A DNA stretch of 64,000 nt, taken from NCBI RefSeq assembly GCF_019968765.1, contig NZ_CP074149.1:3906001-3970000 (forward strand). The letters are read 5' to 3'. Below are positions 28,288 to 38,400 of the stretch, piece after piece; positions within the stretch are counted from its first letter, which is position 1, and every line of letters starts with the position of its first letter. A model generated the notes under the pieces. It was not told the origin of the DNA. It saw only the letters and a program-made list of their open reading frames with translations, and ran no database searches. A program made the position numbers and the translations under genes. Origin of the DNA: Enterobacter sp. JBIWA008. GTDB lineage: Bacteria > Pseudomonadota > Gammaproteobacteria > Enterobacterales > Enterobacteriaceae.

Positions 28288-31200
28288 TTAATTTCCTCTC
28301 GCAACAACCATTTGGGTTGACCCGGTAGGATTGTTAAAGGCATATGTTGTTCCGATAGCTTCCAAAGTCAACGTTCTGGGCGTAAATGACGAACTTTTTG
28401 ATTGTACGCTTGTTCTTACTTCTCCATTCGCATCGGTAACGTCAGAAATAGGGGTGAAGTTAAATTGCGAAGTGTATGTTGACCCCAGAGACCACCTTAT
28501 TTCATAACCCGGTACCGGATAGCCGTTCTTATCTACAGCTTTCGCCACTGCCGTATTTGGTGCATCAATGCCTTTTCCGTCCTGAATTAACGTGACTGTA
28601 ATTGCTGTCGCATTAGACTGAACAAATTGAACGGGTGCAGTGGCAGAAACATTATTATCCAGCGTCGCTGTAGCCGTTACGGTTTCGACTACTGCATCTG
28701 TAATATTAACAAGCAATGTTCCATTTCCGATTGTCGTATACGATGTCACACCTGAAGTTGTCTCCAGTTGAGCTGAACCTGATACGCTTAATTTGACGTT
28801 TGCGCCATTCACAGGTTTGTTGAATTTATCCTGGACGAAAAGTCGGAGAACGGTCGTATCGTGAATATCAGCTGCGCTTGCTGCATAAAACTGAGTGATC
28901 TTCAGACCTGCTACGTCTACCACAAATTCACTGGTTTGGCTGAGTGAGGAGCCGTTACTTAACGAAGCATTAAGCTGTAACGTCTCAGCCGTTGTATCAG
29001 TAAAACTAACTGCTGTTTTACCTGTGCTGTCTGTACTCCCTCCAGGTACCAGGGTCACAGTTGATTTATCTGCACTCCAGCTAACAGTTTCATTAGACAG
29101 GGGATTACCGTTCGCATCACTCACCACCGCAGTCGCGGAATTCTGCGTAGTACCATCTGCCGGGCTTTTGTCCTTTATGATCGTCACACTCTCAATTTTT
29201 GCAGTAGCCGTGTCAGCGATAAAGGTACTAGGTTTCGACAAGCCAGCACCATTCACCGATGCCGTGATATTTACGGTTTGAGCCTTCACGTCAGTGAATG
29301 TCACCGTAGTCTGACCGCTGGCATCTGTTTTCGCTGAAGCACCAAACACAGCACTTCCATCCTGCGCCCATGTCACATCAACACCGGAGATCGGGCTATT
29401 TTTCGCATCAACCACGGTAACAGTGGCCTGATTTATTGCATTACCGTTTGCCACCGCTCCCGTCGTCGTTATTAAGGCTGAGACCCTGGCTGAATCAGGA
29501 TCCTGACCGAAGACAGACGCAACAGTTTTACTACTGCCGTTATCGAGCTTCGCGGTCAGGATGACACTCTCCGCCACCGTGTCCGTGAACGCCACCCGCA
29601 GCTGCCCGTTGCCGTCCGTCTGCTGCGCGGTCGCCCGCGCCGCGGCACTGGCGAAGGCCACCGTACCTTTGTCTGCCGATACCGTCACGTTCACCCCGCT
29701 CACCGAATTCCCGGCAGGGTCACGGACCGTCACCAGCGCCACGTTCTGCGTGGTGCCGTTGGCCGGGCTGTTGTTGGTCAGCATGCTGAAGCCGGTAATT
29801 TGCGCGGCGGCCGCATTCACGGTGAAGTGCGTCGTCTGCGCGGCGCTCACCTCCCCGGCGGTGATGTTCAGCGGGAACGCGCCCGGGGCGGTGGCCGTCA
29901 GCTGCGTCCTGACCTGGCCGTTGCTGTCAGTAACCCCCTGCGGATTCAGCAGCGTGACCGGGGCCCCTGCCGACCAGGTGACCTTGCTGTTGGCCACGGG
30001 CCGGTTGTTGATGTCGGTGACGGTGGCCAGGGCGGCGTTCGCCGTTTTGCCGTCTGCGATGCTGTTATCCTTCGTCAGGGTCAGGGCCACGTGACTGACC
30101 TTCACCTCGATAAAGTGGCTGGCGAGGCTGGCGGTCGCACTGCCGCTGCTGGCGGTCACCTGTACGGCTTCCGGGGTGGTGTTGGTCAGCAGGGCAGTGG
30201 CGAGGCCGTCCCCGTTCGTCACCGCCGTCTGGGTGGCGAAGCGGGCACTGCCCGACGTGCTCCAGGTTACGGGCGCATTGCGCACGGGCTCATTGTCGCG
30301 GTTGGTGGCCAGCACCTGGACGGTGTTCTGCGTCAGGCCGTCAGCCGGGGCGTTGTCGGTGAGGGCGGTGAGCGTCAGGTTGCTGACACCCTGGTCGGGC
30401 TTCCTGCGGTACTGGAGGACAATCTGGTTGTTACGCTCCACCAGGTCGTAGCGACTGCCGGCAAGGGTCCGCAGGGCCCGGACGTTATCGGGGTCGAGTT
30501 GCGCTCGCCAGTTCTGGCCGATGTCGTAGCGGACGCTCAGCTGGAAGTTCGCCTCGCTCTGCGCGTTCTGGCCCTGGCGGTAATCAACGCCAAGGGTGAC
30601 CAGCGGGACCGGGGTGTAGCTGAGCCCGGTGGTGATGGCCGACGGGTTGCGCTGCAGGGTGTCCTTGTCAAAGAGGGCCACCTTCTCCCCGTAGTACTGC
30701 TCGTACATCACCTTCGCACCGAGCTGCGGGTAGGCCGGGAGGTAACCCTCGGCCCGGAGGTCAAAGCCGTCGGCGGGTTTTTCCTGGTAGTTGTCGAAAT
30801 CCCGGGAGTCGTGCCAGCTGGAGGTGCCGACGTAGGAGTTGGCAGAGAGCTTCAGGTAGTTGGTCCAGGCTTCGCCGCCGATACCGACGCGACGGTTATT
30901 TCCGGTGAAGTCGTTGTCGAAGAAGACGTTAGCGCCGAACATCCAGTCCTGCAGATAGTAGGTGCGCACGCCCGTGCCGAGGTTGCCGGTGACCCTGTTA
31001 TCGGGGGCGCGGAGTCCGAATTGTGTAAACCAGACGGACTGGCGGTTATCGTACAGGGGGATGAGGAGGTCGAGGGAGCTCTGGTCCCAGCGGCCATTGT
31101 CGTCGACGCTGAGGTTGACCCGGGCGGTCCCGAACTGGCTCAGCCATTTTTCTGCGGAAGAAGAGGCATAACCTGTAGCTGCAGATGTTGCCATGCCAGC

Positions 31201-31449
31201 CGCATTGCTACCGCTCAATGCAGTGGCCATCGAGGTCATTGATGCCGCATACGGAAGGTCAGTGCTGGGTCCTTCTGCCAGAGAGGCCGGGCGATCAGAC
31301 GAGAAAGGGGACAATCGATATTCTGAGGATGTTTGCGCGAACGCTGAATATGAAAATGATGGGATCAAGGAAATTAGAACCTGCATGATAATTTGTAGCC
31401 ATGCAAAACCGCGGACCCATTCAAACCGCTTAGCTGACTGCTGGTTCAT
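28288..31449 (-). CDS. Invasin/intimin-like inverse autotransporter with seven Ig-like (Big_1) domains
   Basis: 1053-residue outer-membrane adhesin. An extended signal peptide (MNQQSAKRFEWVRGFAWLQ, ending near SAFAQ) is followed by the intimin beta-barrel (about residues 95-345; WLSQFGTARVNLSVDDNG, YYLQDWMFGANVFFDNDFTG) and then seven tandem Ig-like repeats of roughly 95 residues, most with the motif DxxPADGxTxN. There is no LysM domain and no C-terminal lectin-like domain. ATG at 31449 is preferred over an upstream in-frame TTG at 31464. Base composition changes sharply inside the gene: about 65% GC for the barrel and first three repeats, about 47% for the last four. Ligand unknown; family role is host or surface attachment. 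Confidence 0.9.
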   Translation of the reverse strand: MNQQSAKRFEWVRGFAWLQIIMQVLISLIPSFSYSAFAQTSSEYRLSPFSSDRPASLAEGPSTDLPYAASMTSMATALSGSNAAGMATSAATGYASSSAEKWLSQFGTARVNLSVDDNGRWDQSSLDLLIPLYDNRQSVWFTQFGLRAPDNRVTGNLGTGVRTYYLQDWMFGANVFFDNDFTGNNRRVGIGGEAWTNYLKLSANSYVGTSSWHDSRDFDNYQEKPADGFDLRAEGYLPAYPQLGAKVMYEQYYGEKVALFDKDTLQRNPSAITTGLSYTPVPLVTLGVDYRQGQNAQSEANFQLSVRYDIGQNWRAQLDPDNVRALRTLAGSRYDLVERNNQIVLQYRRKPDQGVSNLTLTALTDNAPADGLTQNTVQVLATNRDNEPVRNAPVTWSTSGSARFATQTAVTNGDGLATALLTNTTPEAVQVTASSGSATASLASHFIEVKVSHVALTLTKDNSIADGKTANAALATVTDINNRPVANSKVTWSAGAPVTLLNPQGVTDSNGQVRTQLTATAPGAFPLNITAGEVSAAQTTHFTVNAAAAQITGFSMLTNNSPANGTTQNVALVTVRDPAGNSVSGVNVTVSADKGTVAFASAAARATAQQTDGNGQLRVAFTDTVAESVILTAKLDNGSSKTVASVFGQDPDSARVSALITTTGAVANGNAINQATVTVVDAKNSPISGVDVTWAQDGSAVFGASAKTDASGQTTVTFTDVKAQTVNITASVNGAGLSKPSTFIADTATAKIESVTIIKDKSPADGTTQNSATAVVSDANGNPLSNETVSWSADKSTVTLVPGGSTDSTGKTAVSFTDTTAETLQLNASLSNGSSLSQTSEFVVDVAGLKITQFYAASAADIHDTTVLRLFVQDKFNKPVNGANVKLSVSGSAQLETTSGVTSYTTIGNGTLLVNITDAVVETVTATATLDNNVSATAPVQFVQSNATAITVTLIQDGKGIDAPNTAVAKAVDKNGYPVPGYEIRWSLGSTYTSQFNFTPISDVTDANGEVRTSVQSKSSSFTPRTLTLEAIGTTYAFNNPTGSTQMVVARGN

Positions 31450-31672
31450 CACCGTTGATCCCAACGTAATTACAAATTTTTATAAGAATAGCATTACTTT
31501 AACTTTTTATGTACCGAAGGCACATGCCGACGGAAATAACGTCGAAGTATCCCGCCATCACTTACACCAGCGTGCAAATATGAGAAAAGCTATTACTCTC
31601 TGCCAGGAGTGAATCGCCACGGGTTTAACAGACATCTAAGAGTCATTTAAGATGGCTTAAAGAGAGGTGCCC

Positions 31673-31951
31673 ATGAGCGGTAAGCGTTATCCCGAAGAGT
31701 TTAAAATTGAAGCAGTCAAACAGGTTGTTGATCGCGGTTATTCTGTTGCCAGCGTTGCAACACGTCTCGATATCACCACCCACAGCCTTTATGCCTGGAT
31801 AAAGAAGTACGGTCCGGACTCATCCACTAATAAAGAACAGTCAGATGCTCAGGCCGAGATCCGCCGTCTCCAGAAAGAGCTGAAGCGGGTTACCGACGAA
31901 CGGGACATATTAAAAAAAGCCGCGGCGTACTTCGCAAAGCTGTCCGACTGA
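31673..31951 (+). CDS. IS3-family transposase OrfA
   Basis: 92-residue DNA-binding half of the transposase: helix-turn-helix (VASVATRLDITTHSLYAWIK) and a leucine-zipper tail (AEIRRLQKELKRVTDERDIL). Start MSGKRYPEEF at 31673 follows an AGAGAGG ribosome site. Near the end is the slippery string A7G (31912-31919, in ATTAAAAAAAGCC) that allows -1 frameshifting into OrfB. Confidence 0.9.
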   Translation: MSGKRYPEEFKIEAVKQVVDRGYSVASVATRLDITTHSLYAWIKKYGPDSSTNKEQSDAQAEIRRLQKELKRVTDERDILKKAAAYFAKLSD

Positions 31952-32820
31952 GGTACGCCTTTATCCGTGACAACATCTGTTGCTGGCCTGTTCGCCTGCT
32001 CTGTCGGGTGCTGGATGTTCATCCCAGTGGTTTTTACGCCTGGCTTCAGCAGCAGCATTCACAACGCCATCAGGCAGACCTGAGACTGACAGGACAGATT
32101 AAACAGTTCTGGCTGGAATCGGGATGCGTCTATGGTTATCGCAAAATCCATCTGGATCTGTGGGACAGCGGGCAACCGTGCGGAGTGAACAGAGTCTGGC
32201 GACTGATGAAACGTGTCGGGATAAAGGCTCAGGTCGGATACCGGAGCCCGCGGGCACGTAAAGGCGAGGCCAGTATCGTGTCGCCCAACAGGCTCCAGCG
32301 ACAGTTCAATCCGGATGCTCCGGATGAGCGTTGGGTAACGGACATAACCTACATCAGGACCCACGAAGGCTGGCTGTATCTTGCCGTGGTTGTTGATCTG
32401 TTCTCACGCAAAATTATCGGCTGGTCAATGCAATCCCGGATGACAAAGGACATTGTCCTGAACGCACTGCTGATGGCTGTATGGCGGCGTAATCCCCAAA
32501 AACAGGTGCTGGTTCACTCGGACCAGGGCAGTCAGTACACAAGCCATGAGTGTCAGTCGTTCCTGAAATCACACGGCCTGGAGGGGAGCATGAGCCGTCG
32601 CGGTAACTGTCACGATAATGCGGTTGCAGAAAGCTTTTTCCAGTTGCTGAAACGCGAACGGATAAAGAAAAAGATATACGGAACGCGGGAAGAAGCCCGC
32701 AGCAATATTTTTGGTTACATCGAAATGTTTTATAACAGTAAGCGTCGGCATGGTTCGAGCAATCAGATGTCACCGACAGAATATGAAAACCAGTATTATC
32801 AACGGCTCGGAAGTGTCTAG
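31912..32820 (+). CDS. IS3-family transposase OrfB (made by -1 frameshift as OrfAB)
   Basis: Catalytic part of the transposase, in the -1 frame relative to OrfA. rve/DDE integrase core with the three acidic residues in WVTDITYIRT, LVHSDQGSQYTS and NAVAESFFQLLK. The first ATG in this frame is at 32008, but functional protein is expected from the frameshift at the A7G site, as in other IS3 elements. Stop at 32818-32820, 18 bases before the IS end. Confidence 0.9.
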   Translation, partial: KKSRGVLRKAVRLRYAFIRDNICCWPVRLLCRVLDVHPSGFYAWLQQQHSQRHQADLRLTGQIKQFWLESGCVYGYRKIHLDLWDSGQPCGVNRVWRLMKRVGIKAQVGYRSPRARKGEASIVSPNRLQRQFNPDAPDERWVTDITYIRTHEGWLYLAVVVDLFSRKIIGWSMQSRMTKDIVLNALLMAVWRRNPQKQVLVHSDQGSQYTSHECQSFLKSHGLEGSMSRRGNCHDNAVAESFFQLLKRERIKKKIYGTREEARSNIFGYIEMFYNSKRRHGSSNQMSPTEYENQYYQRLGSV

Positions 32821-32838
32821 ATTATCCGTGGCGATTCA

Positions 32839-33012
32839 GCCATTACCGCCACGATCGACTGGATAAAAGAGAACGGTTTCTCACTCATCAAAGCCGGTGT
32901 GGTTCCGGAAAATACCCTTTCAATAAAATTACTTATCAGAACTGGCTTCTATTTTTCTGGCATCGAAGAGGGTGAGCATATTTATGTTCTGGATTTAACA
33001 AAAGAAGAATAA
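32839..33012 (+). pseudogene. C-terminal fragment of a GNAT acetyltransferase, truncated by the IS
   Basis: Directly abutting the right IS end, an open frame without a start reads AITATIDWIKENGFSLIKAG then VPENTLSIKLLIRTGFYFSG and stops at 33010-33012. The pattern V-x-E-N-x-x-S-x-x-L-x-x-x-G-F is the C-terminal part of RimJ/RimL-like GNAT enzymes. The N-terminal two-thirds is not found on the other side of the IS, so it was deleted rather than merely interrupted. Confidence 0.75.
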
Positions 33013-33234
33013 CCTCCCAGGGGAAAAGCCAATGAGGCAATATAAGGGGTACTAAAACATGCATTCGTCAGTGTCACCTGTCTTTTTTCAGTAAATGAGC
33101 TGTTGCTCGATTTCCGAAGTACATCACACTTTTCCTACTGAAATATATCCCTGCTAAAACTGTGTGTTATTATTTACTCCGTAAATACCTTGCAACTCTA
33201 CCCGAGGCTTTGATGCTGGAGAATGTAATCATCC

Positions 33235-33608
<374 letters not shown>

Positions 33609-33618
33609 GGAGAGCATA

Positions 33619-35280
33619 ATGGATATCAGCAACCTTATTCTCGCATCCCGACACATCCAGCTGTCAGCGGAGGAAAGTAAAATTCCCTGGGACGAACCGG
33701 CCTTCAGCCAGCGCATGCTCGCGAACCATTTGTCGCAGGACCACGACTGGGCCAGCCGCAGGCAGGAGGTTATTGAGCAGCAGGTCGAGTGGATTGCCAG
33801 CCAGTTATCCCCTGGCGCACATATCCTCGATCTCGGCTGCGGTCCCGGCTTTTATACCCATCACTTAGCGGAGCGCGGATTTCACTGCACCGGCGTTGAT
33901 TTCTCACCGGCATCCGTGAGTTGGTCCCGTCAGCAGGCGCAGAACGCCGGAATGAATATCAACTATGTCCAGCAGGATATCCGCGCATACTGGCCGGATA
34001 AATCTTTTGATTTCATCATGATGACGTTCGGGGAACTGAATGTTTTCAGCGCGGTGGATGCGCGCTCACTCGTCAACCGCTGCGCACTGTGGCTGGAGCC
34101 GGGTGGCAGGCTACTCACTGAAGTCCATACTTTTGACGAAGTTAAACGTCAGGGAATGGCTGAACCGAGCTGGCAACGCTGTCCGGACGGATTGTTTCTT
34201 GACGTCCCTCACCTGTTGCTGATGGAGCATGGCTGGGATGAGGAAGCACAGACCAGCTCAACGCAGTTCTGGGCCATAGAGCCAAACGGTCACACCACCC
34301 GTTTCGGCAGCCAGATGACGGCATGGCGCGATGACGAGTACGTCAGCCTGCTCGACAATGCCGGATTTAACCTGCTTCTTCCTCCTGGAAGCCACGACTG
34401 GCCAGTCAGCGAGACATTTGAAAGGAAGCTGTTTGTTTTGCTGGCTGAAAAAGCAAATACCTCAGAGGAACACCCTCTTAATACTCAACGCAATAAAAGG
34501 AATTCCACATTGGATATCCCACGTATTTTTACCATCAGCGAAAGTGAGCACCGCATCCATAACCCGTTCACCGAAGAGAAGTACGCCACGCTTGGCCGTG
34601 TGCTGCGCATGAAGCCGGGCACCCACATTCTTGATCTCGGCAGCGGCTCGGGCGAGATGCTCTGCACCTGGGCCCGGGATCATGGCATTACGGGGACTGG
34701 CATCGACATGAGCCAGTTGTTCAGCGAGCAGGCCAGACGCCGCGCGGAAGAACTCGGTGTCAGCAGCCGGGTTCAGTTCATTCATAACGACGCCGCCGGA
34801 TATGTGGCAGAAGAGAAATGCGATGTGGCCGCCTGCGTTGGCGCGACCTGGATTGCCGGTGGTTTTGTCGGGACCGTCGAACTGCTGGCACAGAGCCTGA
34901 AACCGGGCGGAATCATGCTAATCGGTGAACCCTACTGGCGTCAGCTTCCGGCAACGGACGAGATAGCCCAGGCCTGTGGCGTCAGCTCGACGACCGATTT
35001 CCTGACGCTGCCGGAGCTTGTCGGCGCGTTCGATGAACTCGGCTACAACGTGGTGGAAATGGTACTGGCAGACCAGGAAGGCTGGGACAGATATGAAGCC
35101 GCGAAATGGCTGACCATGCGCCGCTGGCTGGAGGCCAATCCTGACGACGACTTCGCCGCCGAAGTCAGGGCCGAGTTAAACATCGCGCCGAAACGCCACG
35201 TAACGTACGCGCGGGAATACTTTGGCTGGGGCGTGTTTGCGTTAATGGCACGACAGGAGGACGTTTGCGGTACCGCCTAA
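33619..35280 (+). CDS. Double SAM-dependent methyltransferase: new N-terminal enzyme joined to YjhP
   Basis: 553-residue frame containing two class I methyltransferase domains. Domain 1 (about 1-285) has SAM motif I ILDLGCGPGFYTHHLAE at 69-85 and a novel partner sequence I do not recognise. Domain 2 (298-545) is E. coli YjhP almost from its first residue (LDIPRIFTISESEHRIHNPF; motif I ILDLGSGSGEML at 337-348). At the junction an AAGGA ribosome site at 34497-34501 precedes a TTG at 34510 exactly where YjhP starts, so YjhP may also be made separately. Starts 10 bases after topAI in the place where E. coli has the antitoxin gene yjhQ. Methyl acceptor unknown. Confidence 0.85.
   Translation: MDISNLILASRHIQLSAEESKIPWDEPAFSQRMLANHLSQDHDWASRRQEVIEQQVEWIASQLSPGAHILDLGCGPGFYTHHLAERGFHCTGVDFSPASVSWSRQQAQNAGMNINYVQQDIRAYWPDKSFDFIMMTFGELNVFSAVDARSLVNRCALWLEPGGRLLTEVHTFDEVKRQGMAEPSWQRCPDGLFLDVPHLLLMEHGWDEEAQTSSTQFWAIEPNGHTTRFGSQMTAWRDDEYVSLLDNAGFNLLLPPGSHDWPVSETFERKLFVLLAEKANTSEEHPLNTQRNKRNSTLDIPRIFTISESEHRIHNPFTEEKYATLGRVLRMKPGTHILDLGSGSGEMLCTWARDHGITGTGIDMSQLFSEQARRRAEELGVSSRVQFIHNDAAGYVAEEKCDVAACVGATWIAGGFVGTVELLAQSLKPGGIMLIGEPYWRQLPATDEIAQACGVSSTTDFLTLPELVGAFDELGYNVVEMVLADQEGWDRYEAAKWLTMRRWLEANPDDDFAAEVRAELNIAPKRHVTYAREYFGWGVFALMARQEDVCGTA
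34510..35280 (+). CDS. yjhP: Possible independent start of YjhP inside the fusion
   Basis: In-frame TTG with an AAGGA Shine-Dalgarno 8 bases upstream gives a 256-residue protein starting at the E. coli YjhP N terminus. The signal suggests two once-separate genes whose stop codon between them was lost, with both the read-through fusion and the short form possible. Class I SAM methyltransferase, substrate unknown. Confidence 0.5.
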   Translation: MDIPRIFTISESEHRIHNPFTEEKYATLGRVLRMKPGTHILDLGSGSGEMLCTWARDHGITGTGIDMSQLFSEQARRRAEELGVSSRVQFIHNDAAGYVAEEKCDVAACVGATWIAGGFVGTVELLAQSLKPGGIMLIGEPYWRQLPATDEIAQACGVSSTTDFLTLPELVGAFDELGYNVVEMVLADQEGWDRYEAAKWLTMRRWLEANPDDDFAAEVRAELNIAPKRHVTYAREYFGWGVFALMARQEDVCGTA

Positions 35281-35400
35281 AGGGGAAACCGGATATCTGA
35301 TTAACTTACCAGGTATCTGCTATAAATTGACCCGAACCGCGTATTTACCCTACGATCGCCCGGTAGCGCTTCGCTTATCGGGCGGAAAGGATGAAGATAT

Positions 35401-38400
35401 TCAGGGTTCCACCTCAGCCAACCAGCCTCCCACAGCAAGGTTAAACTCCTCCACCGCGTCACAAAGCTCTGACCACAGGGCATGCAGGTGTTCCAGAGCC
35501 TGTTCCGGACAAAGACAGGCCAACTCAAGTTCACGACTCGCCCGTTCAATCCGTCTCGCGCCACAAATTTTCGCGGCTCCCGACAGACGATGCATGCAAG
35601 CGGCCAGCTCCGGCCAGTCCTGCAGCTCAACCAGGTCTGCCGCATAGCGCAGATCGTCATTATTCGTTTGAACGGTTACCCGCAGCAACTCTCCCAGCAT
35701 CTGCTCATCAAAGCTGCTGAGCGCCTCCAGTTTCGGGTAATCCACCACTCGGGAGAGAGAAACGGCCTCCCCCCAAGGCGCAGCAATGTTTTTCATCACG
35801 TCATTCAACACCGTTTTGAGCTGGGACATCGGAAGAGGTTTGAACAGGCAGTCGTCCATTCCGGCCGCAAGGCATCTGGCCCGCTCTTCAGGCCAGGCAT
35901 TCGCCGTTAGCCCGAGGATGATCAAGGCGTCACCGGCACGTTCCCGCAGCAGACGCGTCAATGCCAGACCATCCATTCCCGGCATACTGCAGTCGGTAAT
36001 TACCACATCAAATCGCGTCTCCTGAAACAATTCCCAGGCCTCCAGGCCATTCTGTGCCTCCTTGACATGGTGACCAAGATGCATGAGCTGGCGGCGTAAC
36101 AGCATCCGGTTCGCTGGATGATCGTCCACCGCCAGAATGCTCAGAGGACGATGAAGAACCGCTATTGGTTCGACATCTGCCTCCGTTGGACTGACGGGGT
36201 TGTCCCGCTGCTGGACTGACACCGTAAAACTGACCTGCGTTCCCTTACCTTTCTCACTCGCGATAGTAATACTGCCGCCCATCATCGTGACCAGCTGCGC
36301 GCAAATAGCCAGTCCCAGCCCGGAACCACTTTGGACGGCACCATCCCTCGCCTGGACCCAGGGATCGAAGATATTCTTTTGATCTTCCGCGGAAATCCCT
36401 CGCCCCGTATCCGAAACGCTAATGTGCAGAAGATAGTTAGCCGGGGCCATTTCATCGTTAAAAAGGGTCATTTCAACGGTGATGCAACCTTTCTCGGTGA
36501 ATTTAATGGCGTTACTCACCAGGTTTGAGAGCACCTGCCTGAACCGCAGCGGATCGAGAAAAATCTCCTCTGGCAACTCTGGAGGCACCACATATTGCAG
36601 ACGTAACGCTTTCTGCCTCGCCAGACCCTCGAAGACCCGCACCACCGGCGGCAGAAGATCCGTCGTTCTGACCCACTGCGGAGTTAATTCAAGTCGACCT
36701 GATTCAATCCGGGCCATATCCAGAATATCCCCGATAAGCCCCATTAAGGAACGAGCAGATTCACAGGCAACCCTGACGGGATCGTCATCTTCCCATGTTT
36801 TATCTGCGGCGTTGACCGTCAGTTCAAGCAGCCCAATGATGGCGCTTACTGGCGTCCGTATTTCATGACTCATGGTTGCCAGAAACGTACTTTTTGCGCG
36901 GTTAGCCTGTTCGGCGCGTTCCGTTTCTTCTGAAAGCGCACGGGTTAGCGTTTCGTTGTAGGCCAGTTGAGACTGAAGATCTTGCTGAGCCAGCTGACGG
37001 GCGCCAATTTCGCGCCTCAGGTAATAGATCCAGATAAGTGAGGTCAGAATGACAATCCCGGCCACCCCGGAAACCAGCCAGAAGCGGGTTCTGTACAGCT
37101 CCCACGTATTGAGTCTGACATCGGGTCGCGTCTGCCATTTATCGATCACATGAGTGATATCCGCTGGGGAGATATTCTCCAGTGACTTGTTAAGGATGCT
37201 CAGAAGTTCGGGCTGATCCCGCGAAACTGCAAACGCAACTTTTGCTGTCAGATCGCCTATATGACCGCCAATTTTGAGCCGATCGCGAAAATAACGATCG
37301 ATCATGTAGCTGGCCCCAAACAGCGTATGTATCGCCACGTCTGCCTTACCATCGGCAACATTTTGCATCGCAATCGCTGCGTTTTCGGTTTCGATCAGCA
37401 CGATCCCCGGGCGGGTGCGCCTGAGTTCAGGGATGAGGGCATTTTTCATCACGATTGCCACGCGGGTTCCCGGCGGCAGGGATGCGGTGTAATGTTTGTC
37501 CGAGGCCTCTACCCACACAAATGGCGACGTAAAATAGGGTCGGGAAAACCGCAGCTGCTTCGTTCGTTCCTCGCTCTGGCTGACCGCGCCCATGAAGAGC
37601 GCCTTTTTACCGGCGATCTGGTCCTCCATCCGACGGATTGAATCCGCCGGAACTGGATCAAAATGCAGGCCGGTACGCAGCCGGACCAGACGCAAAATAT
37701 CGGCGGTAACCCCGTAAAAATTCCCCTTTGCATCAATCATGGTGAAGGGGGCATAGAGGGCATTAACGGAAACCGGCACCGTGGGATTGTCTGCTAACCA
37801 CTTTTTCTCTGCTGCGGTAAACGCCACTTGTTCCCGGACGCGCCAGCGTGACGAGCCTTCACTCCACTGCTGCAGGATGACCTCCTTCTGGGTACGGGGT
37901 ATCGAATCAAGCACCCGTCCCACGGAACGTATCAACGCATGGTCTTCCTTGCGCATGACGAAATGGCTTCCGGTATCACGTTCCGGATAGACCTGCTGAA
38001 GCACCAGAAAATGCGGGTAGTGGCGTTCAAGTAAATAAGATCCTGTCACCAGGTTACCAATATAAAAGTCGTTTTCACCGAACGCCACGGAGGCCATGGC
38101 CCGATCGTCGGTGTCAAAATGGATCAGCCTGGCGCCAGGGAAATGGGCCTCTATCCAGCTGTCGTCAACATACCAGCGCGCAATGGCCAACCGCATCCCG
38201 GGTTGATAGTGAAACGGTTTTTCAGGGGATTGTTTTCGGTGGACAAGGACAGGATGATCCCGAATGAAATTCGCTGACGCCACCAGTGCAGCATTAACCC
38301 CACGGACCTTTGCCGAGGGATCCACCACGATATCCACCTTTTTCTGGGCCAGTGCAGCATAAGCCGAATCGCGATCCTCAAATGCAACAACGTGCATCCG

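Larger units (their letters stand above)
31610..32838 (+). mobile_element. Complete IS3-family insertion sequence
   Basis: 1229-bp element bounded by inverted repeats TGAATCGCCACGG (left) and CCGTGGCGATTCA (right). It encodes OrfA and OrfB in the usual -1 arrangement. Both transposase genes look intact. The flanking bases differ (GAG on the left, GCC on the right), so there is no target duplication: the element has probably taken part in a deletion or recombination with another copy. I do not assign an IS name. Confidence 0.92.

Noticed and set aside
29800-31242. 480-residue plus-strand open frame opposite the invasin gene
   Set aside because: Long antisense frame caused by the high GC of the invasin barrel region; low-complexity composition and no domain sense.
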